Origin: Collybiopsis luxurians FD-317 M1
Taxonomy: Eukaryota > Basidiomycota > Agaricomycetes > Agaricales > Omphalotaceae
Assembly: GCA_000827265.1 (NCBI GenBank)
Contig: KN834754.1
Coordinates: 884,831 to 948,830, forward strand
Length of the DNA: 64,000 nt
Direction of reading: 5' to 3'
In this document: in pieces, positions 51,937-63,386 of the stretch
Position numbering within the stretch: the first letter of the stretch is position 1
Layout: every line of letters begins with the position of its first letter
Position numbers and translations under genes: made by a program
Notes under the pieces: model-generated
Told to the model about the DNA's origin: nothing
Database searches by the model: none
The model's input: only the letters and a program-made list of their open reading frames with translations

Positions 51937-54900
51937 TTAGAACTTCCAATCAGTGTCAACATCCATAGCCCAGGGAACTAGCCAATCAATTCAGACTTTA
52001 TAATTAACAGATGAGAGAGGAAGGACATACACTTCACTTGGAGTGTTTTTGAGAATAACTTCTCAATGGGTACATCGTGTATTTTACACCAAGAGGCAGT
52101 GATACTAGAGTGCAGAGTTAGCGCGAAAGTCGGGACACACAATGGTTTCAACTTACCGAGGGTCCAAGTAGTTGATTTTACTAAAAAGAGATGCCCGTCT
52201 CAGCGACCCTGCCTGATATCAACTTGAGTCAACTTACCTTGTTCCCAAAGCGACTTCTTTGCCTTCGTCTCGATCGACCATTTGTAGCTTGAAGCTCTTT
52301 ATTTTATCCGTCAACTTGTCGATACTTTCCATGATCTTCTCGGACGTCTTGTTGCCCTTTACAGCTGCAGTAGTTTTCCCTCGCTCCTTAGCTAGCCTCT
52401 TGAAATCTTCTTCAATGTGTTTAATACGTTCCTGAAGTACGGACTCGCCCTGCGGCTTGATGTTATCCTCCACCAACTTCTCGTTCTCTTTCGCAAACTT
52501 TTTTTCCGCTTTTTCGATCTCCTTTTCCTTGAGTTGCACCTCGTACTCTTCAATCCAGTCTTCGTCTATATCCGACTCATCGTCTTTATACTTGTCCATT
52601 TTTCGATATTTCGAATCTATGCCGAATAAGCCGTGGCGGAGTTTCATACGGTCGTACTTGAGTCCCCGGTACTGTCAAGGCGCAGGCATCAGGAATGGCA
52701 GAAAACCCGAACAAGTTGGAAGCAAACCTTCTGACGCATTTTCTCCATCGACTGATCGTGAGTCTTGGGTACACTACGCTGATGGTTACAAAGAATTGCA
52801 ACAAGACGATTCGCCTTGTTGTAAGCATTCAGCTTTTCTTGCAGTGTAGAATTCTTGAGGTCGCTTTCGTCTAAAAGGCGCTGGAAGGTGGCTGATGCGT
52901 TGTAGGTACGGAATACCTTAGCTGTGAGACCCTTCATCTCGGCGTTGAGATGCTTGTTTAACGAGGTAGTCTATATGGCCACGTTAAAAGACCAACAATC
53001 TGAGCTAAACGAGAAACATACCGTCACACGGTCGAATAAACTATCGTCGTCTTCTTTGTTATCCTTGAAGATTCGAACGTTTTTGAAAACTTGAGCGTCG
53101 ACAGAGACTCGGTTATAATATCGAATAGAGTCTTTACCAAGGAAATCGAAGACGATAAAGTTGGGAGGCTCGAGGGTAACATGTTCACAGCGTAGCGAAC
53201 AACAGCCGACAGTATCGGCTTCATCCTCGCCCTTCTCATTTCCAGCACGAAGGGCTAGTTTGTCAATAAAATACATAGCAGTCGCTCGCTGCCGTTCCGC
53301 CATAACCTTCGATCGCAGATCGCCCGAATAGTTGGCCCGTATGCGATCAACATGATTCTGGATACAAATTTGATCAGAACGAGGACTTACGTATTGAAGA
53401 AAAGTTTAAACACCTTGAGCTCACGAGCTTTTTCGAACTTCATCATGTCACTCTGACCTTTGAGTGAACTACCCGCAGCCAAGAAGACATACTTATGGCT
53501 CTGATTGATATTTTCGGTCCAGGTCGCTAGCCACGTAACAGTATTGTCATGTTGGATGGCCTTCCATTTGCCTGGCATGTTGGGCACGGGAATAGGAGCC
53601 TCCTTCCCAATATTGAGAGTGATATCTTCCGGTCGTACGCGATACTACAAAATAACTTGAGAAAGGTATTATATAATAGTCATTGTTACCTACCTTGAGG
53701 GACCCCTTCTTTGGATGCTCGCCGCGACCTCTGAACAAGCCCGGGGGCTCAACCCTGAAGTTCCCGACCTTCTCTTTCCGCCCATCGAGTAGACAAGTAG
53801 TGTATTTGGCTTCCATCTCGTCCTTGGCTTTCTTCAGCTCCTTCTTCTCGGCAGCTGAAAGGGCCTTCTTTCTAGCTTTCTCCGATTCGAAATAATCGAA
53901 CATGGGGCGGAAATCGCACTTTTCAAAACTTGTAATCTTAGTGCCATCCAGCTGTAGAAAGACATTGAAAACAAGTCTTCCACAAATGTTTAAAACCGCT
54001 TACAGGAGGATGTTTCTTCAGCACAACTTTCCAATCGTTGAAGAAGTTTTTGTTGAATATCGCATCCTTGGCATGATCTGACTCAATCAGAGCAGCGTAG
54101 AACCCGGCGACCTCTTCAGATTCGAGGGGAAGAGAAACCTCTTTGCCTAGTATCACAAATCAGCAGACTGTACGCAGACCCGAATTCAACCCATACCGTC
54201 GTATTTCATCTTGATATGAGGAGGAACTGGCTCGTATGGGGGAGGAAAGATCACACCATTGTGCTCAAGAGTCGTCCACTTAACGGTATCATCGCCGTTT
54301 GGATCTGCATCCCACCATCTGTAAACCTCCTCCTCCTCGTCCTCCTCTTTCTTCTTCTTCTTTTTACTCTTGCCTTTACCCTGTTCCTCGGCGTCATCGT
54401 TATCCTTTGTTTTCGCTTTACCGTTGACCTTCGGAGCAGGCTCCTCCTCCTTCTTGACCTTCTTAGAAGGAGTTTTTTTCGCCGATGACTTGGTAACCAT
54501 AGGCTTGTCGTCGTCAGAGTCATCCGCGCTACTTTCGTCCTTTATTTTACGTTTACGAGCAGAAGACTTGGATGCAGCGAGAGGTTCATCGTCCTCAGAC
54601 GATAAATCCTCCTTTTTCGCTCTCTTTCGCGCAGGCTTTTTCTCAGACTTCTTCAAGACCTGCTCATCGTCAGACTCCTCTTTCTTCGCTCCTGAGCGTT
54701 TTGACTTGGAGGCCAGGGACGACGGAACTGTAGTAGCAGCAACCGCGCCAGGCATAGCTATCGCTGCAGATGAGGACTGTTTAGGTGGGGAAGACGCGAG
54801 CGGGGTGTCGTCTTCACTAGAAGTCTCTGCATAGCTGGGTTTCTTGCGTTTCAGTCGCCGAGAAGGAGGAAGAGTCTGAGACTGAATAGCTCATCAGTAA

Positions 54901-55040
54901 CTACTGCCCAGCCGCATGAAATTCTATTTTACCAAGGGCATATCCTCGTCCTCACTGCGCGGTGAGTAGGCATTGCCGTTGTCGAGGCCATTGGCATGGC
55001 CGTTGATGCCGGCAACCTTGGATGGTGAGCCGGTGCTCAT
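51937..55040 (-). CDS. TOP1: DNA topoisomerase I (type IB)
   Basis: Type IB topoisomerase relaxes supercoils ahead of replication and transcription forks by nicking one strand through a 3'-phosphotyrosine. The ATG at 55040 begins a long lysine/serine/acidic nuclear N-terminus (55040-54330), with repeated KK and DD blocks. The core domain begins at [13 protein letters not shown] and continues with [48 protein letters not shown] and [13 protein letters not shown]. Catalytic landmarks follow: [16 protein letters not shown] near 53270 (catalytic Arg), [15 protein letters not shown] near 53130 and [13 protein letters not shown] near 52900 (second Arg). A coiled linker spans 52650-52260. The active-site tyrosine lies in [10 protein letters not shown] near 52160, and the C-terminus is [13 protein letters not shown] at 51937. 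Introns are short. The enzyme looks complete and functional. Confidence 0.96.
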
Positions 55041-55203
55041 GGTGTGTTCTTGGTTAGAGAAAGGCACAGACTGAGTGGACATAAATTAAGGAAGGAAAAA
55101 GGGCAGAAAGAAAAGAAAGCAAGGGGAAAGGGACTTCAACTTTCTGCCACGCTGGTTTGACTCTGTATTTAAAGCAGAGGTCTACCTGATCATCATGTGA
55201 CCT
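55041..55203. promoter_or_regulatory. Bidirectional promoter of TOP1 and mitochondrial TyrRS
   Basis: This 163-bp gap has a purine-rich tract on the plus strand (55085-55135), which is pyrimidine-rich on the TOP1 coding strand and would lie in or near its 5' leader. A TATTTAAAG word near 55165 is the closest thing to a TATA box. Confidence 0.5.
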
Positions 55204-56967
55204 ATGCTCCTTCGGTTTCCCCGTCAGCTTGGACGGGCGGTGCGCCATGCACAGTCGAGGTCTTTCAGTAATATACTGACTGACTTGTCCAATAGGGGAT
55301 TGATAAATCAAGTAACTAGGTATACCTTTGCTCGGCGAAATAAAGCTTGCTTTTTCTCTTACAAAATCCAGTCCCACAGAGCTAGAAAATGCGTTGCGTT
55401 CGCAGCAGGTCATTTATTGCGGTGTAGACCCCTCGGCATCTTCTTTGCACATAGGAAATCTAGTCCCTTTGATGTGCTTACTACACTTCCAACTTCAAGG
55501 TCACACAATTATTCCACTAGTAAGACGCGCTGAATTTGTACTGATCATTAAAATTAAAACACTCTCAGATAGGTGGCGCTACCGGTCTTGTGGGAGATCC
55601 TTCAGGTAGGAAAACCGAACGAGAACCAGCAAATGTTGCACAGGTAGAAAAAAATGTCACTATGCTAAGTGAAAGCATAAGGACTTTCTTCCGGCGTGGA
55701 CTCTCATACGCAAAAAGCCGTCTCCTTTCGACATCACCTTCCATATCCGACCCAGAGATCAAAAGTAACCTGGAATGGCACAAAAATTTCACAATGCTTG
55801 AATTTCTCCGCGTCGTTGGCGTGCATGCTAGGGTAAATACCATGCTTAACAAAGAAAGGTATAATTCGTCGGCCCCGTGTGCGCGACACCCCTACTTACT
55901 CTTAACTTTAGCGTTAAGATACGCCTAGACTCGACTTCCGGCATCTCTTTTACAGAATTTACATATCAGCTGCTTCAAGCGTATGACTTCTATTACCTTC
56001 ACAACACCTTTGGCTGTACCGTACAAATTGGGGGTTCAGACCAATGGGGAAACATTGTGGGTGGACTCGAGTTCATCAACCGTCTCAATTTGTCGAAAGA
56101 TCCGAAAAATCAAAAGGCCTTTGGCATCACAACTCCTTTGCTTACAACCGCCTCGGGAGAAAAGTTCGGCAAGAGCGCAGGGAACGCGATCTGGCTAGAC
56201 TCTCAACTAACAAGTGTTTTTGATTTTTACCAGGTTCGTCCAACTTCTCATAATCGTTAATCATTTCTCAGACGCTGTTCCAGTATTTCCTCAAAGTCGA
56301 TGACGCAGATGTAGAAAAATATCTTAACATCTTCACGTTCATTCCTGTATCGGAAATCAGAAGCGTCATGGAAGCTCACAGGGTAAAATGTCTCTTTAAT
56401 ATCGGCTCTAGATACTGATACTAGCTACTAGTCGGAACCGGAAAAAAGATCAGCCCAGCGACGGCTAGCAGCTGAAATAACGGAACTGATTCACGGAGGT
56501 AGGCACTAGCACCACTTTCCACCTGCAATATTAAATTTTTCGTAACGATAGTTCAGGGCGTCAAGCAAGCCGAAGTGATGACTCAAAATGTATTCAGGCG
56601 CCCAGATGCAAAGATTCACACGCTGGATGCGCAGTCCCTCATCAACGCCTTCACGGATGACCCTAGAATGACATGGTGTGAACAAAGCGAATTGGTATCC
56701 GTGCCTGTTATGAAGCTGGCCTCAAAATATGGCCTTGTCTCATCCACTTGTGAGTACCCTATCCATTCTTGACTAGTTGGTGCTGTTTTTTATCTAGTCT
56801 TGCTAGCTGCCGCTCGACTATTGATCCAATCAAAAGGACTCTATTTCAACGACCAAGTGGTTCCCGACATTTGGTTCACCTTGGGCAAGGCTCACTTGCT
56901 GGACAGTCGAACAGTGCTGCTCAGAGCTGGTAAAGACAAAGTGATACTCCTTGCAACTACGTTATGA
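55204..56967 (+). CDS. MSY1: Mitochondrial tyrosyl-tRNA synthetase
   Basis: This class I enzyme charges mitochondrial tRNA-Tyr. The ATG at 55204 gives a basic, Arg-rich N-terminus ([20 protein letters not shown]) that looks like a mitochondrial presequence. The body matches bacterial-type Tyr[38 protein letters not shown] with HIGN as the HIGH motif, [22 protein letters not shown], then [17 protein letters not shown], the tyrosine/ATP-binding [18 protein letters not shown] and the KMSKS-equivalent KFGKS near 56165. The C-terminal part has the S4-like tRNA-binding segment ([15 protein letters not shown], then [16 protein letters not shown]). The stop is at 56967. Some eight short introns are present. 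Cytosolic TyrRS differs clearly from this bacterial form, which supports the mitochondrial assignment. Confidence 0.95.
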
Positions 56968-57788
56968 AAGTTGTGGTCCCAAAGGTAATCCATATATACA
57001 CTCTGCTTGCACCCTAATCGATTAGAATAGCGCTTTAATTGTGGAATTATTTGTGGAAAGCCTGCGAGTTTCATCTGTACCTCCTCTATGGATGGTAACT
57101 GTTTAGACGATGTGTAAGAGACCGCGTCTACGACGTACAGTGAAGGAGCTCGAGCATAGCGCGGAAAGATTATTCTGGATTCAACTTTGGTCCACAACTC
57201 CTGGAAACAAGCCAGAGCGGCGGCCTTCGAGGCTTGGATTATGACCTTTCACTATCAGGTGTTAGCACCAGATGTGCAACACGCCGAAAAGAACCTTCAA
57301 CGTCTCAGATTCAAAAAAAAAAAAAAAATTCAATAAATTTAAATTCAAATTGACCGTTAAATGCTGGTGCCACGTGAGTTACAATCAACGCGACGATGAC
57401 TCAGAACGCGCGCTTGGGCACTTATCCAAGATTCTTTCCCTGAGTCTTGATCTATATGCCTCAGTATTAATGTACGGAAGCCTGCTATGACAAAAGGCAT
57501 AATGTCGGTCAGTCCGAATGTCGTCTTCTACATAGTATCATATTTCAAAAACGATATCAGTGGCTTCCGAAGGCCCACTTGCAATGCTCTCCTTGGTTAC
57601 CGTCTGGTCTATTCTGTCGGCCTTTTGAAGACTGCCACGAGCCAGATTTCAGAGTAACTCAGATAAGCGTACAACCCCATCATCGAGCTCCGCATGACCT
57701 CAAAGAAATGCGAAACATGCATCGGAATGTTCATTCTGTACATCTCTCAAATCTTTGAATTGGAGTTCCCACTCGAAATACCTGATAT
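56968..57788. other. Convergent intergenic region with an A16 tract
   Basis: The 821-bp gap lies between the stops of the TyrRS and TM9SF genes. It holds a run of 16 adenines at 57313-57328 followed by AT-rich sequence. A minus-strand open frame (about 57225-56892) lacks a good ATG and family resemblance. No other feature is supported. Confidence 0.55.
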
Positions 57789-60687
57789 TCAATCGATTCG
57801 GATTGCGCTGTACAACTTTCTTACTGCCCAGTACGATGCTATAAATATTGTCAGATTCAGTGATAACAGAAAACTCAGGCTGGCCCGCATACCCAAGAAT
57901 CCAATCGTGCCGGTGACGAGAAAATCCAAAAGAGCCAGCAAAATTAGATATCCCTAGAATTTAGGTATATTAAAAACTAATTCGCACATATATGGAGAAA
58001 ATCACCAACCATATATAGAGCTACGCTCGAGAAAGAGCCCAATGACAGCCGAGATGCCCAATAGAATATACCATACGCGAGCACCCAGAAAGCGTTGCCT
58101 CCTCCCACTAAAAACGAGCGCCAGTGCCACCTACAGCCTAATATTGGAAAGGCGAAGAAAGCGTGAACGCGAAGATCAATCGCTTACCGGTATTCTTCAG
58201 CACATAACATGAAGTACGTGAATAAGATGCTGACTGTCGCAACTGTGACTCCCATTATTCCGGCTACAGCGAGCTGTCAGTCAATACCTCTGAGACGAAT
58301 CACGTTAGTGTGAAACTACTGTTCACCGGTAAGGGCAATAAATCCAAATGCGTAGTAAGCCTTAGATGCGAATAAACTTGACATGACGAAGTAAAGTTCA
58401 ACAAATGCAGCACCTAGATGATTTATCCAATCTCACAATCAGGAGGGGAAAACAGAAAGGACTCCACCTACCGAAGGGAAGTATTCCGCCCAGCAAGGCT
58501 GCTGACTAGAGACTACTTTTTCAGAAAGTTCCAGAGACATTGGGACTAAAGGCCATACCCACGGACGAAGATACTTTGGACCCGGAGGGATCTGGCGGGG
58601 GATGGGGTTTACTCGTCTAAATATAACGTCTGTACCAAATGCGTCAATAATCGAATGAGACATACACTGGATGATGAACTGCCTGCGAAGACAATCAGCG
58701 TCATGCTCAATTTCACTGAAACGATCTATACATACTCCATGTTTCGAGCCGAAGTAAGAGCCAACAGCAGATAAAGGAGCTGAAATGCCAAACCAAAGGA
58801 GTGCAATTACAAGCAGAGTACCTGAATCAATTTTCATTAGCGTGAAGTTCGAAGTAATTGAAAGTCTGTGTTTACCGAATGGGACGGCCCCCGAGGAGTT
58901 GGCAAGAAGAAGGAAAAAGTTGAGCAAGAACACGATCATGAAGACGAGGCTGTTCCGCCGTCAGCTATAGATCATTTCGACAAAAATGATGGCATACGTG
59001 GGTAAACCCGTTGCCGTGATAAAGGCGTTCTTTCGCTTGTCTGTCCCACCGAGAGAGGAATAAATGCGGCTTGAAACATATCCACCCACACATCCGAAAA
59101 GCGAGAAAAAGACCATCATGACAGTGGCTAGAGAGCCACGGTTTGAAGGAGAGAGAAATCCCAGCAATGCAAACACTGTACAGAATTTTTTTCAGAGCCC
59201 CGCACAACAGGAACACATCGTGCACGTACCTAAAGTTACTCCCACCATCGAGCAAAGTTGTGCGCCGTTACCGGAAAGTATACCGAGGAGCATTGGATGC
59301 GTAGGTGAACGGAAAACTTCGCCATGAACTAGTTTCCATCCCCAGTCTTCTTGCACATCCTCCTAATGTTTTTGAACTGTTAGCGGTCCAGTAGATGTAA
59401 ATGCTTCATATAACTAACACTCATGTCGATGGCATTGTATCTGGAAATATCGCGCGAGACGCTACGCAAAAGTATCATGGAAACCATGACTAGTAAAAAA
59501 ACCACGATTACAACAGAGTTGACGAGACTGAACCTGAATATACAGATTATACGAATTATTGGTTTAGAAGAGATTGATACGAACCAGTGGATTCTTGGAT
59601 CTGCTATTTTGAGGTAGTTATCCCATCGAGTTGCCCATGGCGTTGAAGAAACGTTCCAAGTAACTCGATAAGAATAGCGTACGGTCTGAGTTTGAGTTTC
59701 GCTCAACACTAGCGGACTGACGTTCTCGGTATCACAGGTCGCTGCGCCTTCTTGGTCACCGCCAATACTTGAAGAGGCAATCAGGATCGGTTTGTTCATA
59801 GGGGTCTACCAACTCACCTGTAGGGCCAAACCAAAACTGGAAGGCCGTTTAGCGACAGAAGTGGCGCAAACTGACTTGGCACAACTCACCTCCGACGATA
59901 CGGTAAACTCCTAGACTGTACTCGTGGTATCTGGCATATCTCATAAGAGTGTGCTTTGAGCGTTCAGGCCGAACTACATACCTCAAAACAATCTCATAGT
60001 GATTATTAAGAGCGGGCATTTCTTCAAAAGGTTCATCGTCATTTCCTAAGTTGAAACCAATGTCGTAAAACATTTCGCGGGTACGGAGGTCCATCTTCAT
60101 CTCAGCAGCCGGAAGTCCGTCTATGAGCCAGTTCAAAGCGTAATCTTCTCTTATTCTTTCATTGATGAATTTCGCGCTATCTGGATCCACAGTCTCTCTG
60201 CAGAGTGTCTGGCATGTCTGATTGTTTTCCAGCATTTTGAACTGTGACACGCGTCAGTCGAAAGACTCGAAAGTGAACAAGATACGAACATTGAACGGGG
60301 AGTTAAAGATTCTGTCTCCGAATAGAATACCACCTAGACTTTCAGATTGTTTTACTGGGCCTCCTTCTGGTGCGCAGAAGTGAAATTTTGGGTTGTAATA
60401 ATCATCTGTTGAGAAAGATTAGACGAGACTTGTGTTGACATGCCTTGGACTCACAATTAATTAGTGATTTCTTTGTACATAGTCAGCATCAATTGAGAGA
60501 ACAAAGTTAGAAATAATCGTACCAGTTTCGCATCGTCCTTCCCAGAGAGCATCGGAGTCAGGGCATTGACGAAAAGATCCACGTTCTCTCCTTTGGCGAA
60601 ATTACTCGGAGCTGCTCCGGGCAGGTAAAAGGCATTGGAAGAAAGGGTGAGAGACAGAGCCAATATGGCCAAAGGAATTACATTCAT
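57789..60687 (-). CDS. TM9SF/EMP70 nonaspanin (transmembrane 9 superfamily)
   Basis: Nonaspanins are Golgi/endosomal proteins with a large lumenal domain and nine helices; they help sort membrane proteins and affect adhesion and copper handling. The start at 60687 encodes a signal peptide (VIPLAILALSLTLSSNAFYLPG), then the family start FAKGENVDLFVNALTPM and YDYYNPKFHFC, KQSESLGGILFGDRIFNSPF and ENNQTCQTLC. The lumenal domain continues to IVLRYHEYSLGVYRIVG near 59900. The first helix lies near 59520, and later helices run through 59170-58970 and 58940-58440. The last exons read EEYRWHWRSFLVGGGNAFWV, then YLILLALLDFLVTGTIGFL and SYWAVRKLYSAIRID, so the C-terminus keeps the K/RxD-type Golgi-retention end of the family. 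Stop at 57789, after a 50-nt class intron. The gene is divergent from TGT (101 bp). Confidence 0.92.
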
Positions 60688-60788
60688 GGTGACGGTTTGG
60701 AAAGCAGGATGGACAGCGCGTTGAAGGCCTCGCCGTTTTTGCCGCCGGGCGCTTACACGTCAATCCTGCCCGGACTCAGCTTTTCATC
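60688..60788. promoter_or_regulatory. Bidirectional promoter of TM9SF and TGT
   Basis: This 101-bp gap is GC-rich in the middle (GCCGCCGGGCGC near 60740) and has no visible TATA box. Both genes must start transcription within it or inside the opposite gene. Confidence 0.5.
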
Positions 60789-62693
60789 ATGAAATTTCAA
60801 GTCATCGCCAGGTGTCCTACAACCAAAGCTCGCGTTTCGCGTATGCATCTGGCTCGTGCGTGGGTCAGAGATTCTGTCTGAAATTGCAAATTGGATCGAT
60901 GATTTCTAGATGGCGAAACTGTGCTGCCTACTTTTATGCCTGTGGCAACTCAAGCAGCGATTAAAGGCCTTACGCCAGAACAGGTCGAATCTCTGGGGGT
61001 AACGCTCATTTTGAACAACACCTATCATTTGAATCTACGTCCGGGTGTTCAAGTATTGAAGTCTGCGGGCGGAGCACACAAATTTGAGGGGTGGAAAAGA
61101 AATATGCTGACTGTATGTGTGCCGAAATCTGAAGATGTTCGTACCCATTTCTCTTAACTTAGGATAGTGGTGGATTCCAACTGGTTTCTTTGAGCAAGTT
61201 TACCACTATTACCGAAGAAGGAGCTTTATTTTCCAGTCCTTTTAACGGCGAGCCAACAATGCTAACAGTATGTTGTTTCATTTTTTCAAACTGACTGAAG
61301 CTCAGCTAGCTAACTGGAACTAGCCAGAAGAAAGTATCAAGATACAGCATTCAATTGGTGCGGACATAATTATGCAGCTGGACGATGTGGGCGAGTCGAT
61401 AGTTGTCGCTCAACATACCATCGTTTGACTTGTAAAATAGTCCCCAGTCTTCTTCAGGGTCCCCGGGTGGAAGAAGCAATGGAACGATCAGTAAGATGGC
61501 CAGTCCTATAAATTTCCCCGTCCTTCAACCGCGATGATCAAATATACATTCTTCTAGGCTAGATCGTTGCATTCAATATCATGATACTTCGGAGAAGAAG
61601 GAAACTCAGAATCTGTTCGCCATAGTTCAAGGAGGGTTGGATCCCACACTTCGTGATCGATGTCTCAACGGTATGCTAGAGCGGCAAGATAGGGTCGCTG
61701 GCTACGCCATTGGAGGTCTTAGTGGGGGAGAGGAAAAAGGTGTTTGCTCTTCAATTTCAATGAGCCAAATGACTCATCTTGTCACCCGAAGAGATTTTCT
61801 GGAAAATGTAGGTCTCGAATGCAATTCGGACTGCATCATCCTTGCCCTTAACTCGCTTGCCCTTAACTCGCCTTAGCATTAAACAATGTGCAGATAAACT
61901 GCCAGAGGATAGTCAGTACGCATCGATATTTGCACTGCATAATGTTAATATCGACTCTGTTCAGGACCGCGGTATGCCATGGGAATAGGTTTTGCTGAAG
62001 GTGGCCTTTATGCATTGCCTCAGTATTGCAAGGAACTAACTGTCCTACAGATCTTCTCGTCTGTGTTGCTTTGGGTATCGACATGGTAGGTTGTAAAACA
62101 GAAATTTCCCCGGGATACTATAACAGGCCTTTGACTCGTTCCAAAGGCGGACTGCGTGTTTCCAACGAGAACGGCCCGATTTGGGGTTGCTCTTACACAT
62201 TCAGGACCAATTAATCTGAGTGAGTCAAATTAGATTTTCCTTGCTGCATCTAATGCCTTCGGACAGGACTGGGCAAGCATGCTACAGATTTCATTCCTAT
62301 TGACAGCACTTGTCCATGTCCGACTTGCAAGGATGGCACCTCACGGGCATTCTTACATCATGTCGTGACCCACGAGACCGCTGCTGCTCATGGTCTGCAG
62401 TTCCCTTTTTTTAGCTTGAACTATTTGTCGTTGATCCCTCAATATTTACAGCTTTGACCATCCACAATATCGTGTTTCAGGCACAAGTGATGGGTAGAGC
62501 AAGGGATGCGATCATAGACGGTACTTTTCCGACTTATCTTCGTTCTTTTTTCGCTGGTTACTTTGGCGATCGCGGCTATCCCAAGTGGTGCGTTGATGCG
62601 CTTAAGAGTGTTGGTGTGGATTTATTAGAAGGCACCAATGTTGCTGTTGTTGTTGGCAGTGGAGCGAAATGGGAGTACTCAGATGCTGCGTAA
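60789..62693 (+). CDS. Queuine tRNA-ribosyltransferase catalytic subunit (QTRT1-like)
   Basis: The enzyme swaps guanine 34 for queuine in tRNAs with GUN anticodons; eukaryotic TGT is a dimer with QTRT2. Thirteen exons add up to 414 residues: 60789-60855, 60910-61112, 61163-61267, 61324-61390, 61441-61498, 61558-61739, 61792-61807, 61877-61911, 61965-62000, 62051-62085, 62147-62219, 62267-62392, 62452-62693. Key motifs: [33 protein letters not shown] (base-binding Asp), [39 protein letters not shown] and [13 protein letters not shown] (nucleophile Asp). The zinc site is CPCPTC near 62320 with a His in FLHHVVTHE. The introns after exons 4 and 5 appear to begin with GC rather than GT. With GT-only splicing the frame breaks, so automatic models are likely to be wrong here. 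The partner subunit is not in the window. Confidence 0.9.
61841..61870 (+). repeat. Exact 15-bp tandem duplication in a TGT intron
   Basis: CTTGCCCTTAACTCG occurs twice back to back at 61841-61855 and 61856-61870. It lies in the intron 61808-61876, just before the acceptor. Each copy holds a TTAAC word that resembles a branch point. Confidence 0.9.
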
Positions 62694-62834
62694 TAGAAAG
62701 AGCAAATTTCAATAGGTATGCTGTCCGCCAGAATCTTCCGCCGTTCTAATATACAACATCTATGATACAGTACTAGTGTCTATAAGAAGGTCCGTCACCG
62801 TGTTGTCCTTGTTCTTGTCACAAATTCACAGTTT

Positions 62835-63386
62835 TTATATCGCATTGTCGCGCACAATGGAAAAAACAGGGCTGAGATTTCCTGAATCTCCAAATACTAT
62901 TATCGTCAAAATATTGCAATGTAATTGGAGCAAAGACCTTTCACTTACGAATTATGCTATAATCGTCGTCAGGGGTGACGCACGGAACGATAAACGATAC
63001 GTTTCCTGCTAGGATGCTGAAGTTCCCGGCGAGAGTCACTAGGCACGACTGTCAGGATTGTATGCAACATTAGCAACTAAACCAATATGTTACCGTTCTG
63101 AGTTGACCCGCCCTTCCTGAGCAGAATCTGACCGACAGGATTCGTTATCTGCGCTGGAGGAGATGAAACATTCCTTCCCGTTACTTAGGTATTGATCCCG
63201 TATAGAAACAACAGATATCTACCAAATAATGCTTTGAGTCTGTCCAACTACCCACGATTCTCCTCCTTTCGGAGACAAAATCTGAGGAACGAAGACATCT
63301 CTCTTCATGGATGAGATGGGATAGGCTTGGGCCAAGGAAACCAAAACGAAGAGAAAAGTAAAGATGTTGAAGGTCGTAAGATTCAT
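62835..63386 (-). CDS. Small secreted Kre9/Knh1-like (Ser-Thr-rich GPI-anchored family) protein
   Basis: Four exons (63386-63223, 63173-63094, 63038-62949, 62896-62835) add up to 131 residues. The first encodes a signal peptide (NLTTFNIFTFLFVLVSLAQA) ending near residue 21. The mature part reads VFVPQILSPKGGESWVVGQTQ, split as seen, then SIIWNVSSPPAQITN, PVGQILLRKGG, VTLAGNFSILAGNVSFIVP and LFGDSGNLSPVFSIV. The sequence pattern WxVGQTxxIxWxxSxPPxQITN is the hallmark of the Kre9/Knh1 N-terminal family, widespread in basidiomycete secretomes and linked to cell-wall beta-glucan. Here there is no Ser/Thr-rich tail and no GPI signal; the protein ends shortly after the domain, so it is probably soluble and secreted. 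The model was assembled by hand because no exon is long. The gene is convergent with TGT (141 bp between the stops). Confidence 0.78.

Noticed and set aside
52417..54834. Long plus-strand open frames (for example 52457-52849 and 54370-54834) opposite the TOP1 gene
   Set aside because: They are antisense shadows of the biased Lys/Glu/Ser codons of TOP1; their products are Ser/Leu/Phe-rich with no family resemblance.
56892..57225. Minus-strand open frame of about 110 codons next to the TyrRS stop
   Set aside because: It has no good ATG, overlaps the last TyrRS exon and resembles no family I know.
57313..57328. A16 tract as the tail of a retrotransposed copy
   Set aside because: No target-site duplication or recognisable inserted gene lies next to it; simple slippage or 3' UTR sequence is enough.
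61381..61570. Frame breaks in the TGT gene suggesting a pseudogene
   Set aside because: With GC-AG introns at 61391-61440 and 61499-61557 all motifs join and the 13-exon sum is in frame, so decay is not needed to explain the data.
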